Assembly: GCA_900546265.1 (NCBI GenBank)
Contig: URCA01000020.1
Span: 1 to 59,764 of the forward strand
Length of the DNA stretch: 59,764 nucleotides
Direction of reading: 5' to 3'
Source of the DNA: an uncultured Oscillospiraceae bacterium
GTDB lineage: Bacteria; Bacillota; Clostridia; Oscillospirales; Acutalibacteraceae
How positions within the stretch are numbered: the first letter of the stretch is position 1; each line of letters opens with the position of its first letter. Position numbers and translations under genes: made by a program. This document shows, piece by piece, positions 1 to 8,125 of this stretch. The notes under the pieces were generated by a model, which saw only the letters and a list, made by a program, of their open reading frames with translations, ran no database searches and had not been told where the DNA came from.

Positions 1-1
1 G

Positions 2-643
2 GCCCAGGTGGCCCGCAAACACCGCATGTACGTGGTGGGCTGTTACCTGCACGAGCAGGGCGGGGCCATCTACAACCGGGCCACCATCTTCGGCCGGGAT
101 GGGGCGCCCGTGGGCTTTTACGACAAGGTGCAGCTGCCCTCGGACGAGGCTTGGCAAATCGCGCCGGGCGACCGCCTGCCCGTGTTCGATCTGGACTTTG
201 GCCGCGTGGGCCTTGCCATCTGTTACGACATGATGTTTCCGGAGGTGCTCTCCGTCCTGGGGCTGCGGGGCGCGCGCATCGTCTTCCACCCCACCGCCGG
301 CTATGGCTGGTACGACAGCATCGGCGAGGCCACGCTGCGCACCAGGGCCAACGACAACGACCTATACATCGTCACCGCCAAGTCCTACGTCTACGCCCAC
401 GCCGGCCACAGCAGCGTCATCGACCACTGGGGCCAGGTAAAGGCGGACGCGGGCTTCGATGCGGACGTGGTGGTCAGCCACTGCATCGACCTGGACCAGG
501 AAAAGGTGCAGCCGCCCTGGTTCGTGCCCACCCGGATGACGGGCGAGCCGAGCCTGCGCCGCCGCCGGGCTCTGGAGCGCAGGCCCGCCCTCTATGCCCC
601 GCTGGCGGAGCGTTCGCTCCGCCCGGCCACGCCCTGCTCTTGA
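2..643 (+). CDS. Carbon-nitrogen hydrolase (nitrilase superfamily), 5' end missing
   Basis: The gene enters from the left edge; the reading frame is open from base 2 and ends at TGA 641-643, leaving about 213 residues. Two of the three nitrilase-family catalytic residues are visible: the lysine in FYDKVQLP and the cysteine in AICYDMMFPE. The catalytic glutamate would lie upstream of the window. Family members hydrolyse amides or nitriles (omega-amidases, carbamoylputrescine amidase, beta-ureidopropionase); the substrate cannot be told from this fragment. The C-terminal part RARANDNDLYIVTAK-like region and the closing VPTRMTGEPSLRRRR fit the subfamily fold. A strong hairpin follows directly after the stop, so this is probably the last gene of its transcript. 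Confidence 0.85.
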   Translation, partial: AQVARKHRMYVVGCYLHEQGGAIYNRATIFGRDGAPVGFYDKVQLPSDEAWQIAPGDRLPVFDLDFGRVGLAICYDMMFPEVLSVLGLRGARIVFHPTAGYGWYDSIGEATLRTRANDNDLYIVTAKSYVYAHAGHSSVIDHWGQVKADAGFDADVVVSHCIDLDQEKVQPPWFVPTRMTGEPSLRRRRALERRPALYAPLAERSLRPATPCS

Positions 644-678
644 AAAATAGCGGAAACACACGTGTTTCCGCTATTTTT
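643..678. terminator. Bidirectional terminator hairpin after the nitrilase gene
   Basis: A perfect 17-bp inverted repeat (arms 643-659 and 662-678) starting with an A run and ending with a T run overlaps the stop codon of the hydrolase gene. It can work on both strands. Confidence 0.85.
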
Positions 679-787
679 CGCCTATAAGGAGTGTTTGCGA
701 GGCACATGTCCTCGCAAACACCGATCGGTAACCCGCCTCCGCCTTTTTCGTTTCACGAATGGCGGATTCCCCTTTTTCGACAGACTG

Positions 788-817
788 AGAAGGGCCGTCC
801 GAATGGGCGGCCCTTCT
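788..817 (+). terminator. Terminator hairpin between convergent genes
   Basis: Stem of about 13 bp with a GAAT loop, followed on the plus strand by GTTTTTATTT. It lies just past the stop of the leftward phosphoglucomutase gene. The T run favours termination of rightward transcripts, but the stem may also protect the leftward mRNA end. Confidence 0.7.
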
Positions 818-821
818 GTTT

Positions 822-2543
822 TTATTTCAGCAGCTCCTTGGCGGCGGCGGTCAGGCGGTCGGCCATGGCGGCGGCCGCCGCGGCGTCGGTGCCGGTGGCG
901 GTAACGTAGGCTTTAACCTTGGGCTCGGTGCCAGAGGGACGGACCACCAGGCCCGCGTTCCCCTCCAGGGCGAAGGCCAGGACGTTGGATTTGGGCAGGT
1001 CGATGGCTTCCTCCCGGCCGGTGGCCAGATCCTTCTTCACGGACAGCAGGTAATCGGACACCTTGACCACCTTGAGGCCGGCGATGGCGGCGGGGTGGTT
1101 GTTCCGCAGGGAATCCATCAGGTTCTGCATGGCGATCATGCCCTGGGCACCCTCGAACTCCGCGTTGACCAGGGAATGGCGATAGACGCCGTGCTCCCGG
1201 TACAGGCCGTTCAGCACATCCAGGAGGGAGAGGCCTTTTTCCTTATAATAGGCGGCCATTTCGCACACCAGCATGGAGGCCACCACGCCGTCCTTGTCCC
1301 GCACGTAGCTGCCGGACAGGTAGCCGTAGCTTTCCTCGAAGCCGAAGACGTACCGCTCGGGATGGCCTTCCTTCTCCAGCAGGCCGATCTGCTCGCCGAT
1401 ATACTTGAAGCCGGTGAGCACCTCCACCAGCTGGCAGCCGTATTTCTCGGCGATGCGGGCGGCCAGGTCGGAGGTGACGATGGTTTTGACCACCACCGGA
1501 TCGGCGGGAAGGGTGCCGGCGGCGGCACGGCAGGAGAGAATATAATCGAGCAGCAGGCAGCCCACCTCGTTGCCGGTCATGAGGGTATAGTCATCCCCGT
1601 CCTTGACGGCGATGCCCACCCGGTCGCAGTCGGGATCAGTGGCCAGGAGGAGATCCGGGCGCACCGTTTCGGCCAGCTTCAGGGCGCACTCAAAGGCCTG
1701 GCGGATTTCGGGATTGGGATAGGGGGCGGTGGGGAAACGGCCGTCGGGCAGCTCCTGCTCGGGCACGACGGCCACTTCGGAGACGCCGATGCGGCGCAGA
1801 ATTTCCCGTACGGGCTTATTGCCGGTGCCGTTGAGGGGGGTGTAGACCACCTTCAGGGGCACCCGGGCGCAGATGCCGGGATTGACCTGCTGCGAGGCGA
1901 CCTTGCCGAGAAAATCCTCCAGCAGGGAGGGGCCGATGACGGTGATGCGGCCGGCGGCGACGGCGGCGTCGTAATCGGCGGCAGTCACCCCGTCGAACAC
2001 GTCGATCTGGCGGATGAAGCCGGTGACCTCGCCGGCGTCCTTATCGGTCATCTGGCAGCCGTCGGGGCCGTAGCATTTATAGCCGTTGTATTTGCTGGGG
2101 TTATGGCTGGCGGTGACCATGATGCCGGCCTGGCAGTGTAGATCCCGCACGGCGTAGGACAGGACGGGGGTGGGCTCCAGCTCGGGGAAGAGGTGCACGG
2201 TAATGCCGTTGCCGGCCAGGGTGCGGGCGGCTTCCCGGGCGAACAGGTCGGATTTGATGCGGGAGTCGAAGGAGACGGCCACCGAGGCGGAGGGGTAATG
2301 GGCCTTGAGGTAGTTGGCCAGGCCCTGGGTGGCCTTGCGCACGGTGTACATGTTCATCCGGTTGCTGCCGGCGCCGATGACGCCGCGCAGGCCGCCGGTG
2401 CCGAATTCCAGCTCCCGGTAAAACCGGTCGTATATCTCCTCGTCCCGGCCTTCCACGTCGCCGAGTTCCCGGACGAGATCCGGATCCTCCACGGCGCGGG
2501 CGCGCCACAGGGCGTAGCTGTCCTGAACTTCCTTGGTCATCAT
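822..2543 (-). CDS. pgcA: Phosphoglucomutase/phosphomannomutase (phospho-sugar mutase)
   Basis: 573 residues, the usual size of PgcA-type alpha-phosphoglucomutases of Firmicutes, which interconvert glucose-1-phosphate and glucose-6-phosphate in the cytosol for cell-wall and glycolipid precursors. Family motifs appear in order: the phosphoserine loop TASHNPSKYNGYK (about residue 145), the metal-binding DPDCDRVG (about 305), the sugar-binding GFEESYGYL (about 400) and the C-terminal phosphate-binding RPSGTEPKVKAYV (about 540). The start is one of two tandem ATG codons (2541-2543 or 2538-2540); AAAGGA lies about 10 bases upstream. It is a single gene with no same-strand neighbour. Mannose-phosphate activity cannot be excluded. 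Confidence 0.93.
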   Translation of the reverse strand: MMTKEVQDSYALWRARAVEDPDLVRELGDVEGRDEEIYDRFYRELEFGTGGLRGVIGAGSNRMNMYTVRKATQGLANYLKAHYPSASVAVSFDSRIKSDLFAREAARTLAGNGITVHLFPELEPTPVLSYAVRDLHCQAGIMVTASHNPSKYNGYKCYGPDGCQMTDKDAGEVTGFIRQIDVFDGVTAADYDAAVAAGRITVIGPSLLEDFLGKVASQQVNPGICARVPLKVVYTPLNGTGNKPVREILRRIGVSEVAVVPEQELPDGRFPTAPYPNPEIRQAFECALKLAETVRPDLLLATDPDCDRVGIAVKDGDDYTLMTGNEVGCLLLDYILSCRAAAGTLPADPVVVKTIVTSDLAARIAEKYGCQLVEVLTGFKYIGEQIGLLEKEGHPERYVFGFEESYGYLSGSYVRDKDGVVASMLVCEMAAYYKEKGLSLLDVLNGLYREHGVYRHSLVNAEFEGAQGMIAMQNLMDSLRNNHPAAIAGLKVVKVSDYLLSVKKDLATGREEAIDLPKSNVLAFALEGNAGLVVRPSGTEPKVKAYVTATGTDAAAAAAMADRLTAAAKELLK

Positions 2544-2757
2544 GAGGCATGCATCCTTTCTATGGTAAGGTCGATTTTGCTGGTGGTTTCTTCATTATTT
2601 ATACCATTTTTTCGGGGCCAATGCAAGACAAACCGCCGGACAGGCCTGCAAATCCGTCCGACGGTTTCCGACAAGGGAAAATTTTCCGGGGGTGCAACAA
2701 ATGGCGGGCGAACCGCCACTCAAACAATATCAGGCATGAAAAAGGGAGGAAGGGAAG

Positions 2758-3099
2758 ATGGGCAACTGGAAACGGGGGCTGCGGCTGGCGGCGCCGCTGC
2801 TGATCCTGCCGCTGGGCTTTCTGGCGTATCGGCCCCTCAACCAATGGGTGATTCTGCCCTGGCTGGGGTGCGGGTGCCCGGTGATGGACGCGGCGGGGAA
2901 TCTGAGGGCGCCGGTGTTCTGCGCCAACGATTTCACCCGGCTGACGGCGCTGCTGCTGGCGGCGGGGGCGCTGGTGTTCGCGGTGGTCAACCTGCGCCGG
3001 CTCGAGAAGGCGCGCACGAAATGGCTGTATATGGCGGTGTGCGCGGTATGGATCGGGCTGCTGGCGGTGGGGTTCGTGCGGGCGCAGCTGTGGAAGTAG
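2758..3099 (+). CDS. Small membrane protein of unknown function
   Basis: 113 residues with three hydrophobic stretches long enough to span the membrane (about 9-25, 60-78, 88-106) separated by a cysteine-containing loop (CGCP, about 39-42, and a further cysteine near 54). GGAGGAAGGG lies just upstream of the ATG. It runs toward the znuB gene and the two stop codons are 4 bases apart. I do not recognise the family; the polar loop with cysteines between the first two helices resembles DUF2752-type membrane proteins, but this is only a guess. Confidence 0.65.
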   Translation: MGNWKRGLRLAAPLLILPLGFLAYRPLNQWVILPWLGCGCPVMDAAGNLRAPVFCANDFTRLTALLLAAGALVFAVVNLRRLEKARTKWLYMAVCAVWIGLLAVGFVRAQLWK

Positions 3100-3103
3100 G
3101 CGC

Positions 3104-3919
3104 TCAGCCGCGGCTTTTATCCCGCAGCAGGAAGGTACCGAAGAAGAGGGCGGCGGCCACCAGCACGATGGTGGGGCCGGCGGCCACGGCGTTGAAGTAG
3201 GAGAGAAAAAGGCCGAGGACGCCGGAGAAGAGGCCGAAAATCAGGGCCAGCAGATGATAGCTGCGCATGCTGCCGGCCACGTTGCGGGCGGCGGCGGCGG
3301 GGAGAATCAGCATGGCGTTGATGATGAGCAGGCCCACCCACTGGATGGCCAGCATCACCACCACGGCGATGATCACCACGAACAGGTTATCCAGCCAGCC
3401 CACAGGGATGCCCTTGCTGCGGGCGAGGGCGGGGCTGATGCTCACAGCGTGGAGCTGGTTGAAGCACAGGAGCCAGACCACGGCCACCACCGCCAGGGTG
3501 ACCGCCAGGGCGATGAGCTCGGGCGCGGAGATGCTCAGAATGTCGCCGATGAGCAGGCTCTGGTATTTGGCGAAGCCGCCGCCCCGGGAGAGCAGCACCA
3601 GGCCGAGGGCCACCCCGCAGGAGGAGAACACGCCGATGACGGTATCGGTGGAGGACAGGCGGGAGTGGCGGATGCGGTTCATCAGCAGGGCGAAAACGAT
3701 GGCGAAGACCACCATGACGGCGCTGTACCGGGTCATGCCCAGCAGCACGCCGATGCCCACGCCGGTGAGGGCGGAGTGGCCCAGGGCGTCGGAAAAGAAG
3801 GCCATGCCGTTATTGACCACCATGGTGCCCAGAAGGGCGAACAGAGGCATGATGAGCAGCACCGCGAACAGGGCGCTGCGCATAAAATCGTATTGCCACC
3901 AGCTGAAAAGCGCGTCCAT
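3104..3919 (-). CDS. znuB: Metal ABC transporter permease (ZnuB/MntB family)
   Basis: 271 residues, almost entirely hydrophobic with seven to eight predicted membrane helices, matching the ABC-3 permease family (zinc, manganese or iron chelate uptake). The segment around NNGMAFFSDALGHSALTGVG is the typical N-terminal signature of these permeases, and GLLIINAMLILPAAAARN is the conserved cytoplasmic loop that contacts the ATPase. It is the third gene of the leftward operon znuA-znuC-znuB, separated from znuC by 50 bases holding a small GC-rich palindrome. Zinc is the likely metal because of the histidine-rich binding protein and the neighbouring Zur-like regulator; manganese is the alternative. 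Confidence 0.9.
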   Translation of the reverse strand: MDALFSWWQYDFMRSALFAVLLIMPLFALLGTMVVNNGMAFFSDALGHSALTGVGIGVLLGMTRYSAVMVVFAIVFALLMNRIRHSRLSSTDTVIGVFSSCGVALGLVLLSRGGGFAKYQSLLIGDILSISAPELIALAVTLAVVAVVWLLCFNQLHAVSISPALARSKGIPVGWLDNLFVVIIAVVVMLAIQWVGLLIINAMLILPAAAARNVAGSMRSYHLLALIFGLFSGVLGLFLSYFNAVAAGPTIVLVAAALFFGTFLLRDKSRG

Positions 3920-3946
3920 ATCGTTCCTCGATTCGTTGATTCGTCT

Positions 3947-3964
3947 GCCGCCCGGCCGGGCGGC
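3947..3964. repeat. GC-rich palindrome between znuC and znuB
   Basis: An 18-bp perfect palindrome in the 50-base gap between the two genes. In the direction of the operon it is not followed by a T run, so it may set mRNA stability or partial attenuation of znuB rather than stop transcription. On the opposite strand it is followed by GGTTTTTATTT. Confidence 0.45.
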
Positions 3965-3969
3965 GGTTT

Positions 3970-4698
3970 TTATTTGTGCCCGGGGAAGGCGTCTCGGAAG
4001 GCGGGGGAGGCGAAGACCTCGGCGGGGGTGCCAGCGGCTTTCACCGAGGTATCCAGCAGCAGCACCCGGTCGGCGCTGCGCCGGACGTAGTCGAGATCGT
4101 GAGAGATGAGAAGGATGACCAGGTCGGCGGTGGCCCGCAGCCGGTCGATTTGCTCATAAAAAAGCTGGAGGCCGGCGTTGTCCACGCCGGAAACCGGCTC
4201 GTCCAGTATCAGAAGGTCGGGCTGAGGGAGGGTAGCGACGGCCAGCAGCACCCGCTGCAGCTCGCCCCCCGACAGGCGGCCCACCGGCTTGTCCAGCAGG
4301 CCGGCGGCGGCGAAGCGGGAAAAATGGGATTCCAGGGCGGTCACGGCCTTTTTGCGGCGGGGGAGAAAGGCCGGATACCGGGAGGTGAAGGACAGAGCCA
4401 TATCCAGCACGGTGGCGGGGGAGCCCTTGTCCACGTTCAGGGTCTGGGGCACGTAGCCGATGCGGGGGGTGCCCGTGGGACGGCGGCCGTCGTGGCCGCT
4501 GAATTCCACCGTGCCGGTGTGGCGGATTTCGCCGAGGATGGCTTTGAACAGGGTGGATTTCCCCGCGCCGTTGCGGCCAATGACGGCGGTCAGCTCCCCG
4601 CAGTGGGCGTGGAGGCTGACATCGTCCACCAACAGGGTGTCGCCGGCTTTGACAGTGATATGCTGAATCTTCAGGCAGTGCAGGCCGCAGCCGCTCAT
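3970..4698 (-). CDS. znuC: Zinc-type ABC transporter ATP-binding protein
   Basis: 242 residues. Walker A is GRNGAGKST (about 41-49), the ABC signature is LSGGELQRV (about 141-149) and Walker B plus the catalytic glutamate is LLILDEPVSGVD (about 161-172); the H-loop is LLISHDLDYV. It powers metal import through ZnuB. The start codon overlaps the stop of znuA by four bases (ATGA), indicating translational coupling. No odd features were seen. Confidence 0.93.
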   Translation of the reverse strand: MSGCGLHCLKIQHITVKAGDTLLVDDVSLHAHCGELTAVIGRNGAGKSTLFKAILGEIRHTGTVEFSGHDGRRPTGTPRIGYVPQTLNVDKGSPATVLDMALSFTSRYPAFLPRRKKAVTALESHFSRFAAAGLLDKPVGRLSGGELQRVLLAVATLPQPDLLILDEPVSGVDNAGLQLFYEQIDRLRATADLVILLISHDLDYVRRSADRVLLLDTSVKAAGTPAEVFASPAFRDAFPGHK

Positions 4699-5663
4699 GC
4701 GCCGTCTCCTCCTTTCGCGCCGGAGAGCTCCTCCAGCAGGGACAGGTTATAGGTCATGGCGTCCAGCCAGGCGGACGGGACCGGGTCGCCCGACACGCCG
4801 GTGCGCAGGGACAGCACCCGGCTTTCCCGGGCGGAGGCGCCCACGTAGGCGTATTCCACCGGGTATTGGGAGTCATACAGCAGCAGGATTTGGCCGGCGG
4901 CTTTGGCTTGCTGTTCCGCCTGGGCCAGGTCGGCGGCGGACACCCCCGACTCCTCCCCTATGGACAGGGAGGCGGCCACCGTCAGCCCCCAGTCGGCGGC
5001 CATGTAGGACAAGGAGTCGTGGAAGGTGACGCAGGTCTTGAAGGGCAGGGATGCGGCGGCGGCCTTCAGGCGACCGCCGATGGCCTCGATCTGCCGGATG
5101 TAGGCGGCGGCATTTTCCTCGTACTGCTTGGCGTGGGCCGGGTCATGGCGGCACAGGCCGTCCCGCAGGTTTTCCACCTGCCGGCGGTACCGATCGGGGC
5201 TCGTCCAGATATGCTCGTTATAGAAAACCTCTTCCTGCTCCGAATGGTCATGACCCTCGTGCTCGTGGTGCTCCCCGCTTTCGATCAGGGGGACGCCCGC
5301 GGAGGTATCCACCACGGGGAGATCGGGAGACTGGGCCAGGACGCCGTCCAGGAAGGATTCCGCCCCCGCGCCGTTGACGGCCAGCACCGACGCGCCGGAA
5401 AGGGTGATCCGGTTGTCGGGGGAGAGCTGATAATCGTGCAGGCAGCCGGTGGTGGGGCCGGTCAGGCTGACCACCTCCACCCCCTCCACCCCGTCGGCCA
5501 GGTTGAGGGCCGCGATATACACGGGATAGAAAGAGGCCACAATCCGGGTTTTCCCAGCGGGACGCCTGTCCACGCCGACCGCCAGGGTCAGCAGGACGGA
5601 GGCCGCCAGGATCCCCGCCATCAGCAGGGCGACCTTGCCGTAAATTCGAGTGGATCGGGTCAT
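4695..5663 (-). CDS. znuA: Zinc ABC transporter substrate-binding protein (ZnuA/AdcA-like)
   Basis: 322 residues, cluster A-I solute-binding protein. It begins with a membrane segment (about 9-30) but I see no lipobox cysteine, so it may be held by an uncleaved anchor rather than as a lipoprotein, which is unusual in Gram-positives. Metal ligands fit the family: the histidine in GCLHDYQLSP, the histidine in the NEHIWTSPD region, FHDSLSYMA, and the late LYDSQYPVEYA. A histidine/acid-rich loop HEHEGHDHSEQEE (about 138-150) is the zinc-scavenging loop typical of ZnuA/AdcA. It is the first gene of the operon, with AAAGGAG eight bases before the ATG and a Fur-family-like operator overlapping the leader. 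Confidence 0.9.
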   Translation of the reverse strand: MTRSTRIYGKVALLMAGILAASVLLTLAVGVDRRPAGKTRIVASFYPVYIAALNLADGVEGVEVVSLTGPTTGCLHDYQLSPDNRITLSGASVLAVNGAGAESFLDGVLAQSPDLPVVDTSAGVPLIESGEHHEHEGHDHSEQEEVFYNEHIWTSPDRYRRQVENLRDGLCRHDPAHAKQYEENAAAYIRQIEAIGGRLKAAAASLPFKTCVTFHDSLSYMAADWGLTVAASLSIGEESGVSAADLAQAEQQAKAAGQILLLYDSQYPVEYAYVGASARESRVLSLRTGVSGDPVPSAWLDAMTYNLSLLEELSGAKGGDGA

Positions 5664-5674
5664 AGGAGTTCTCC

Positions 5675-5699
5675 TTTATTGCAACTGGTTTGCAATAAA
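5675..5699. promoter_or_regulatory. Probable Zur operator of the znu operon
   Basis: A perfect 10-bp inverted repeat (TTTATTGCAA / TTGCAATAAA) with a 5-base spacer lies immediately downstream of the znuA -10 box and ends at the znuA ribosome site. A repressor bound here would block initiation. The neighbouring divergent gene codes for a Fur/Zur regulator, so zinc-dependent repression is the natural reading (inference). Confidence 0.75.
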
Positions 5700-5700
5700 C

Positions 5701-5728
5701 AGTATACACCGGCAAGGGGGAATGTCAA
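5701..5728 (-). promoter_or_regulatory. Sigma-A promoter of znuA-znuC-znuB
   Basis: On the minus strand TTGACA (5728-5723) is followed after 16 bases by TATACT (5706-5701). The transcript would start inside the palindrome at 5675-5699. Confidence 0.75.
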
Positions 5729-5756
5729 GCGCTTTTTGTCGTCCAGGGCCGGTTCA

Positions 5757-5785
5757 TTGACATCCGGAGGGGTTTTGACTATACT
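5757..5785 (+). promoter_or_regulatory. Sigma-A promoter of the Fur/Zur gene
   Basis: TTGACA (5757-5762), 17-base spacer, TATACT (5780-5785), 36 bases before the regulator's ATG. No palindrome like the znu operator is seen at this promoter, so autoregulation is not evident. Confidence 0.75.
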
Positions 5786-5820
5786 GAGGGAGAGGAAAAC
5801 CGGAGGAAGGAGGCGGCACG

Positions 5821-6231
5821 ATGGCGGGAAAGCCGCGGGTGACCAAGCAGAAACAGCTGATTATGGCCATCCTGAAGGAGTCGGCGGTGCCGCTGACCGC
5901 CGGGGAGATTTACGAAAGGGCCTGCAGGCAGCAGCCCACGTTGGCGAAATCCACCGTGTACCGCAACCTGGAGGCTTTGCGCGAGCGTGGAGAGGTGTCC
6001 CACGGGCTGCTGGAAAACGGGGAAAGCCTGTACGAGGCCGTCCGGCCCCATGAGCACAAGCATTACATGATCTGCAAGGGCTGCAACGCCATGGTGGATC
6101 TGCCCGCCTGCCCCCTGCACGCGCTGGAGGAGGAGATAGCCGGCGCGGCCGGGTTCACCGTCACCGACCATGTCATCCAGCTCTACGGCTACTGCCGGGA
6201 GTGCCGGAAGGACGGAAAGGACGAACGGTAA
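5821..6231 (+). CDS. zur: Fur-family metal regulator, probably Zur
   Basis: 136 residues, the normal length of Fur-family repressors. The N-terminal winged helix includes TAGEIYERACRQQPTLAKSTVYRN-type recognition region (about 26-45). The C-terminal half carries the HEHKHY regulatory histidine cluster (about 78-83) and two CxxC structural zinc pairs, CKGC (about 87-90) and CREC (about 128-131). Divergence from the znu operon, which has a matching operator, favours a zinc sensor over PerR or Fur. AGGAGG lies seven bases before the ATG; a terminator follows the stop. Confidence 0.88.
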   Translation: MAGKPRVTKQKQLIMAILKESAVPLTAGEIYERACRQQPTLAKSTVYRNLEALRERGEVSHGLLENGESLYEAVRPHEHKHYMICKGCNAMVDLPACPLHALEEEIAGAAGFTVTDHVIQLYGYCRECRKDGKDER

Positions 6232-6236
6232 GGATA

Positions 6237-6272
6237 AAAATCGGCCGGCCCCGCTAAGGGCCGGCCGATTTT
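6237..6272. terminator. Terminator after zur
   Basis: A perfect 15-bp stem (6237-6251 with 6258-6272) with A and T runs on its outer ends, right after the regulator's stop codon. Confidence 0.85.
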
Positions 6273-6315
6273 GCAGCTTGTCGACAAGCTGCTGGATGGG
6301 AACGCCGGATAGCAC

Positions 6316-6351
6316 GTGCCCCCCTCCGCCCATTCGGGCAGAGGGGGGCAC
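6316..6351. repeat. Intergenic GC-rich inverted repeat
   Basis: Arms of about 15 bases (GTGCCCCCCTC... and ...GAGGGGGGCAC) with an inner GCCC/GGGC pair form a 36-base near-perfect palindrome. There is no T run. It could be a dispersed intergenic repeat; no second copy is seen in the window. Confidence 0.5.
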
Positions 6352-6364
6352 CCCACTGCCAATG

Positions 6365-6415
6365 AAAAAGCAGCGCTCTCCAACGGCTTCGTTCGCTGTG
6401 GAGAGCGCTGCTTTT
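6365..6415 (-). terminator. Terminator of the rubredoxin gene
   Basis: An inverted repeat with a 17-bp stem built on AAAAGCAGCGCTCTCCA and its complement, bounded by A and T runs, 24 bases past the leftward rubredoxin stop codon. Confidence 0.8.
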
Positions 6416-6439
6416 ATGCACGATTTTCCTCTGTCCGGC

Positions 6440-6598
6440 TTATTCGGCTTCGAACATGTCCTTGCCCACGCCGCACAGGGGGCAGACGAAATCGTCCGGC
6501 AGATCCTCGAAGGCGGTGCCGGGGGCGATGCCGGCGTCCGGCGCGCCCTCTTCCGGGTCGTAGACATAGCCGCAGACGGTGCATACGTATTTTTTCAT
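6440..6598 (-). CDS. Rubredoxin
   Basis: A 52-residue protein too short for most gene finders: it starts MKKYVCTVCGYVYDPEEG and carries the second metal site CPLCGVGKDMF. The two CxxCG pairs (residues about 6-9 and 39-42) are the four iron ligands of rubredoxin, and the spacing and length are exactly those of the clostridial family. It is a small soluble electron carrier used by anaerobes in oxygen and peroxide detoxification (partners such as rubrerythrin or flavodiiron proteins are not in the window). AAAGGA lies upstream of the ATG; the gene is monocistronic, with a terminator behind it. Confidence 0.95.
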   Translation of the reverse strand: MKKYVCTVCGYVYDPEEGAPDAGIAPGTAFEDLPDDFVCPLCGVGKDMFEAE

Positions 6599-6686
6599 AA
6601 TGCTCTTCCTTTCTGTTGGGAGATGAAGATATTCAGGCGGGGCAAGGCCCCGGAACCTGACAGTAGTATCGGCCGGGATCGGCCGA

Positions 6687-7547
6687 TTATGCGGCGGGCC
6701 CGTCCAGCGCGTCGGCCAGGGCGGCGAACTGCGGCAGAGTCAGCTCCTCCGCCCGGGCGGTTTCCGGGATGGAGACGGCCCGCATGGCGGCCTGGACGGC
6801 CGCTTTGGAGCAGCCGGCGGTCACCAGGGCGTTGGGCAGGGTCTTGCGCCGCTGGCCGAAGGCCGACCGGATCAGGCGGAACAGCAGCGCCTCGTCCCGC
6901 ACCGCGCAGGGCGGCGTCTTCCGGACGGTCAGGCGGATGACCGCGCTGTCCACGTTAGGAGCGGGCAGAAAGCTGCCGCGGGAGACGGAAAACAGGGTTT
7001 CGGCTTCGGCGTAATATTGCACCGCCAGGCTCACCGCACCGCATTCCCGGGTGCCGGGCCGGGCGCACAGACGTATCGCGGCCTCCTTTTGCACCATGAC
7101 CGTGATGCCGGTCACCGGCAGGCGGCTTTCCAGCAGCCGCATCAGGATGGGGGAGGTGATGTAGTAGGGCAGGTTGGCGCACACAGCCACCTCCCGGCCT
7201 TCGAACCGCTCCCGGATGAGGGCGGCAAGGTCCAGCTTCAGCACGTCGCCGGAGACGATCTCCACGTTGTCATGCTCTGCCAGGGTTTCCCCGAGGACCG
7301 GCAGAAGGCGCTCGTCCAGTTCGATGGCCACCACCTTGGCGGCCCGCTGCGCCAGCTCGTGGGTCAGCACCCCGATGCCCGGCCCGATCTCCAGCACGCC
7401 CCCCTGGGGGGACGCGCCGCAGGCCTCCGCCATGCGGGGGCAGACCGAGGGGTTGATGAGAAAATTCTGCCCCAGCTTTTTGGAAAACTGGAAGCCGTGG
7501 CGGGATAAGATGTCTTTGATGGTGCCGATATCGGTTAATCTGGTCAT
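6687..7547 (-). CDS. rsmA: 16S rRNA dimethyladenosine transferase (KsgA)
   Basis: 286 residues. It dimethylates two adjacent adenosines near the 3' end of 16S rRNA during small-subunit assembly. The SAM site VLEIGPGIGVLTHELAQ (about 52-68) and the catalytic NLPYYITSPI (about 131-140) are typical; the start KKLGQNFLIN is the family N-terminus. I chose the ATG at 7545-7547 because AAGGAC precedes it and the length then matches the family; an in-frame ATG 39 bases upstream would overlap the cdd end. It follows cdd on the same strand with 35 bases between. Confidence 0.93.
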   Translation of the reverse strand: MTRLTDIGTIKDILSRHGFQFSKKLGQNFLINPSVCPRMAEACGASPQGGVLEIGPGIGVLTHELAQRAAKVVAIELDERLLPVLGETLAEHDNVEIVSGDVLKLDLAALIRERFEGREVAVCANLPYYITSPILMRLLESRLPVTGITVMVQKEAAIRLCARPGTRECGAVSLAVQYYAEAETLFSVSRGSFLPAPNVDSAVIRLTVRKTPPCAVRDEALLFRLIRSAFGQRRKTLPNALVTAGCSKAAVQAAMRAVSIPETARAEELTLPQFAALADALDGPAA

Positions 7548-7582
7548 ATAAAAGTCCTTATGTTTGAATTTTTGGATACCGG

Positions 7583-7990
7583 TCACGCGAGATCCCGGCG
7601 GGTAAAGGCGTCCGGCAGGAGGGCGGACAGGGTGGTTTCCCGCAGGGGATCCCCCTGGGTTCCCGGCTCGCCGGCGGCGCAGATCACCGCCATATCCCCA
7701 AATTCGGCCAGCAGCTGCCGGCAGACGCCGCAGGGGGGAACAGGCTCCTCCCCCGCCGCGACGGCCAGGGCGACAAAGGCGGTCTCCCCGGCGGTGACAG
7801 CGGCGGTCAGGGCCGCCCGTTCGGCGCAGATGGTGGCCCCGTAGGAGGCGCTTTCGCAGTTGACGCCGCAGTAGACCTCCCCGGAGGAAGCCAGCAGGGC
7901 CGCCCCCACGGGGAAGCCGGAATAGGGACAGTAGGCGTGCACCCGGGCGGCCCGGGCGTAGGCGACGAGCAGGGCGGAATTCACAGCCAT
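7583..7990 (-). CDS. cdd: Cytidine deaminase
   Basis: 135 residues, the size of tetrameric cytidine deaminases, which convert cytidine and deoxycytidine to the uridine forms in pyrimidine salvage. Zinc ligands and the catalytic glutamate are visible in TICAERAAL (about 51-59) and PPCGVCRQLLAEF (about 85-97); the N-terminal YCPYSGFPVGAALL is the substrate pocket. The start at 7988-7990 has AAAGGATG upstream. It is upstream of rsmA on the same strand and probably cotranscribed. No dacA- or era-type neighbours are present. Confidence 0.93.
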   Translation of the reverse strand: MAVNSALLVAYARAARVHAYCPYSGFPVGAALLASSGEVYCGVNCESASYGATICAERAALTAAVTAGETAFVALAVAAGEEPVPPCGVCRQLLAEFGDMAVICAAGEPGTQGDPLRETTLSALLPDAFTRRDLA

Positions 7991-8050
7991 AAAGGTCATC
8001 CTTTCTGAGGGGGCGAAGGGAGGCGAGACGGCCCTCTTCGCCGGATGGTC

Positions 8051-8079
8051 TTGCATCCGGGCGGAAAATCCGGTATCAT
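8051..8079 (+). promoter_or_regulatory. Promoter of the dCMP deaminase gene
   Basis: TTGCAT (8051-8056), 17-base spacer, TATCAT (8074-8079), followed 46 bases later by the ATG with GAAAGGAG. Confidence 0.55.
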
Positions 8080-8125
8080 GGAGAGGTAGGATGCAGGCAA
8101 TGCGGGACGGGAAAGGAGTTTGCGT

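Noticed and set aside
4695..5663. Lipoprotein assignment for the zinc-binding protein
   Set aside because: No cysteine follows the N-terminal hydrophobic segment, so a lipobox cannot be supported.
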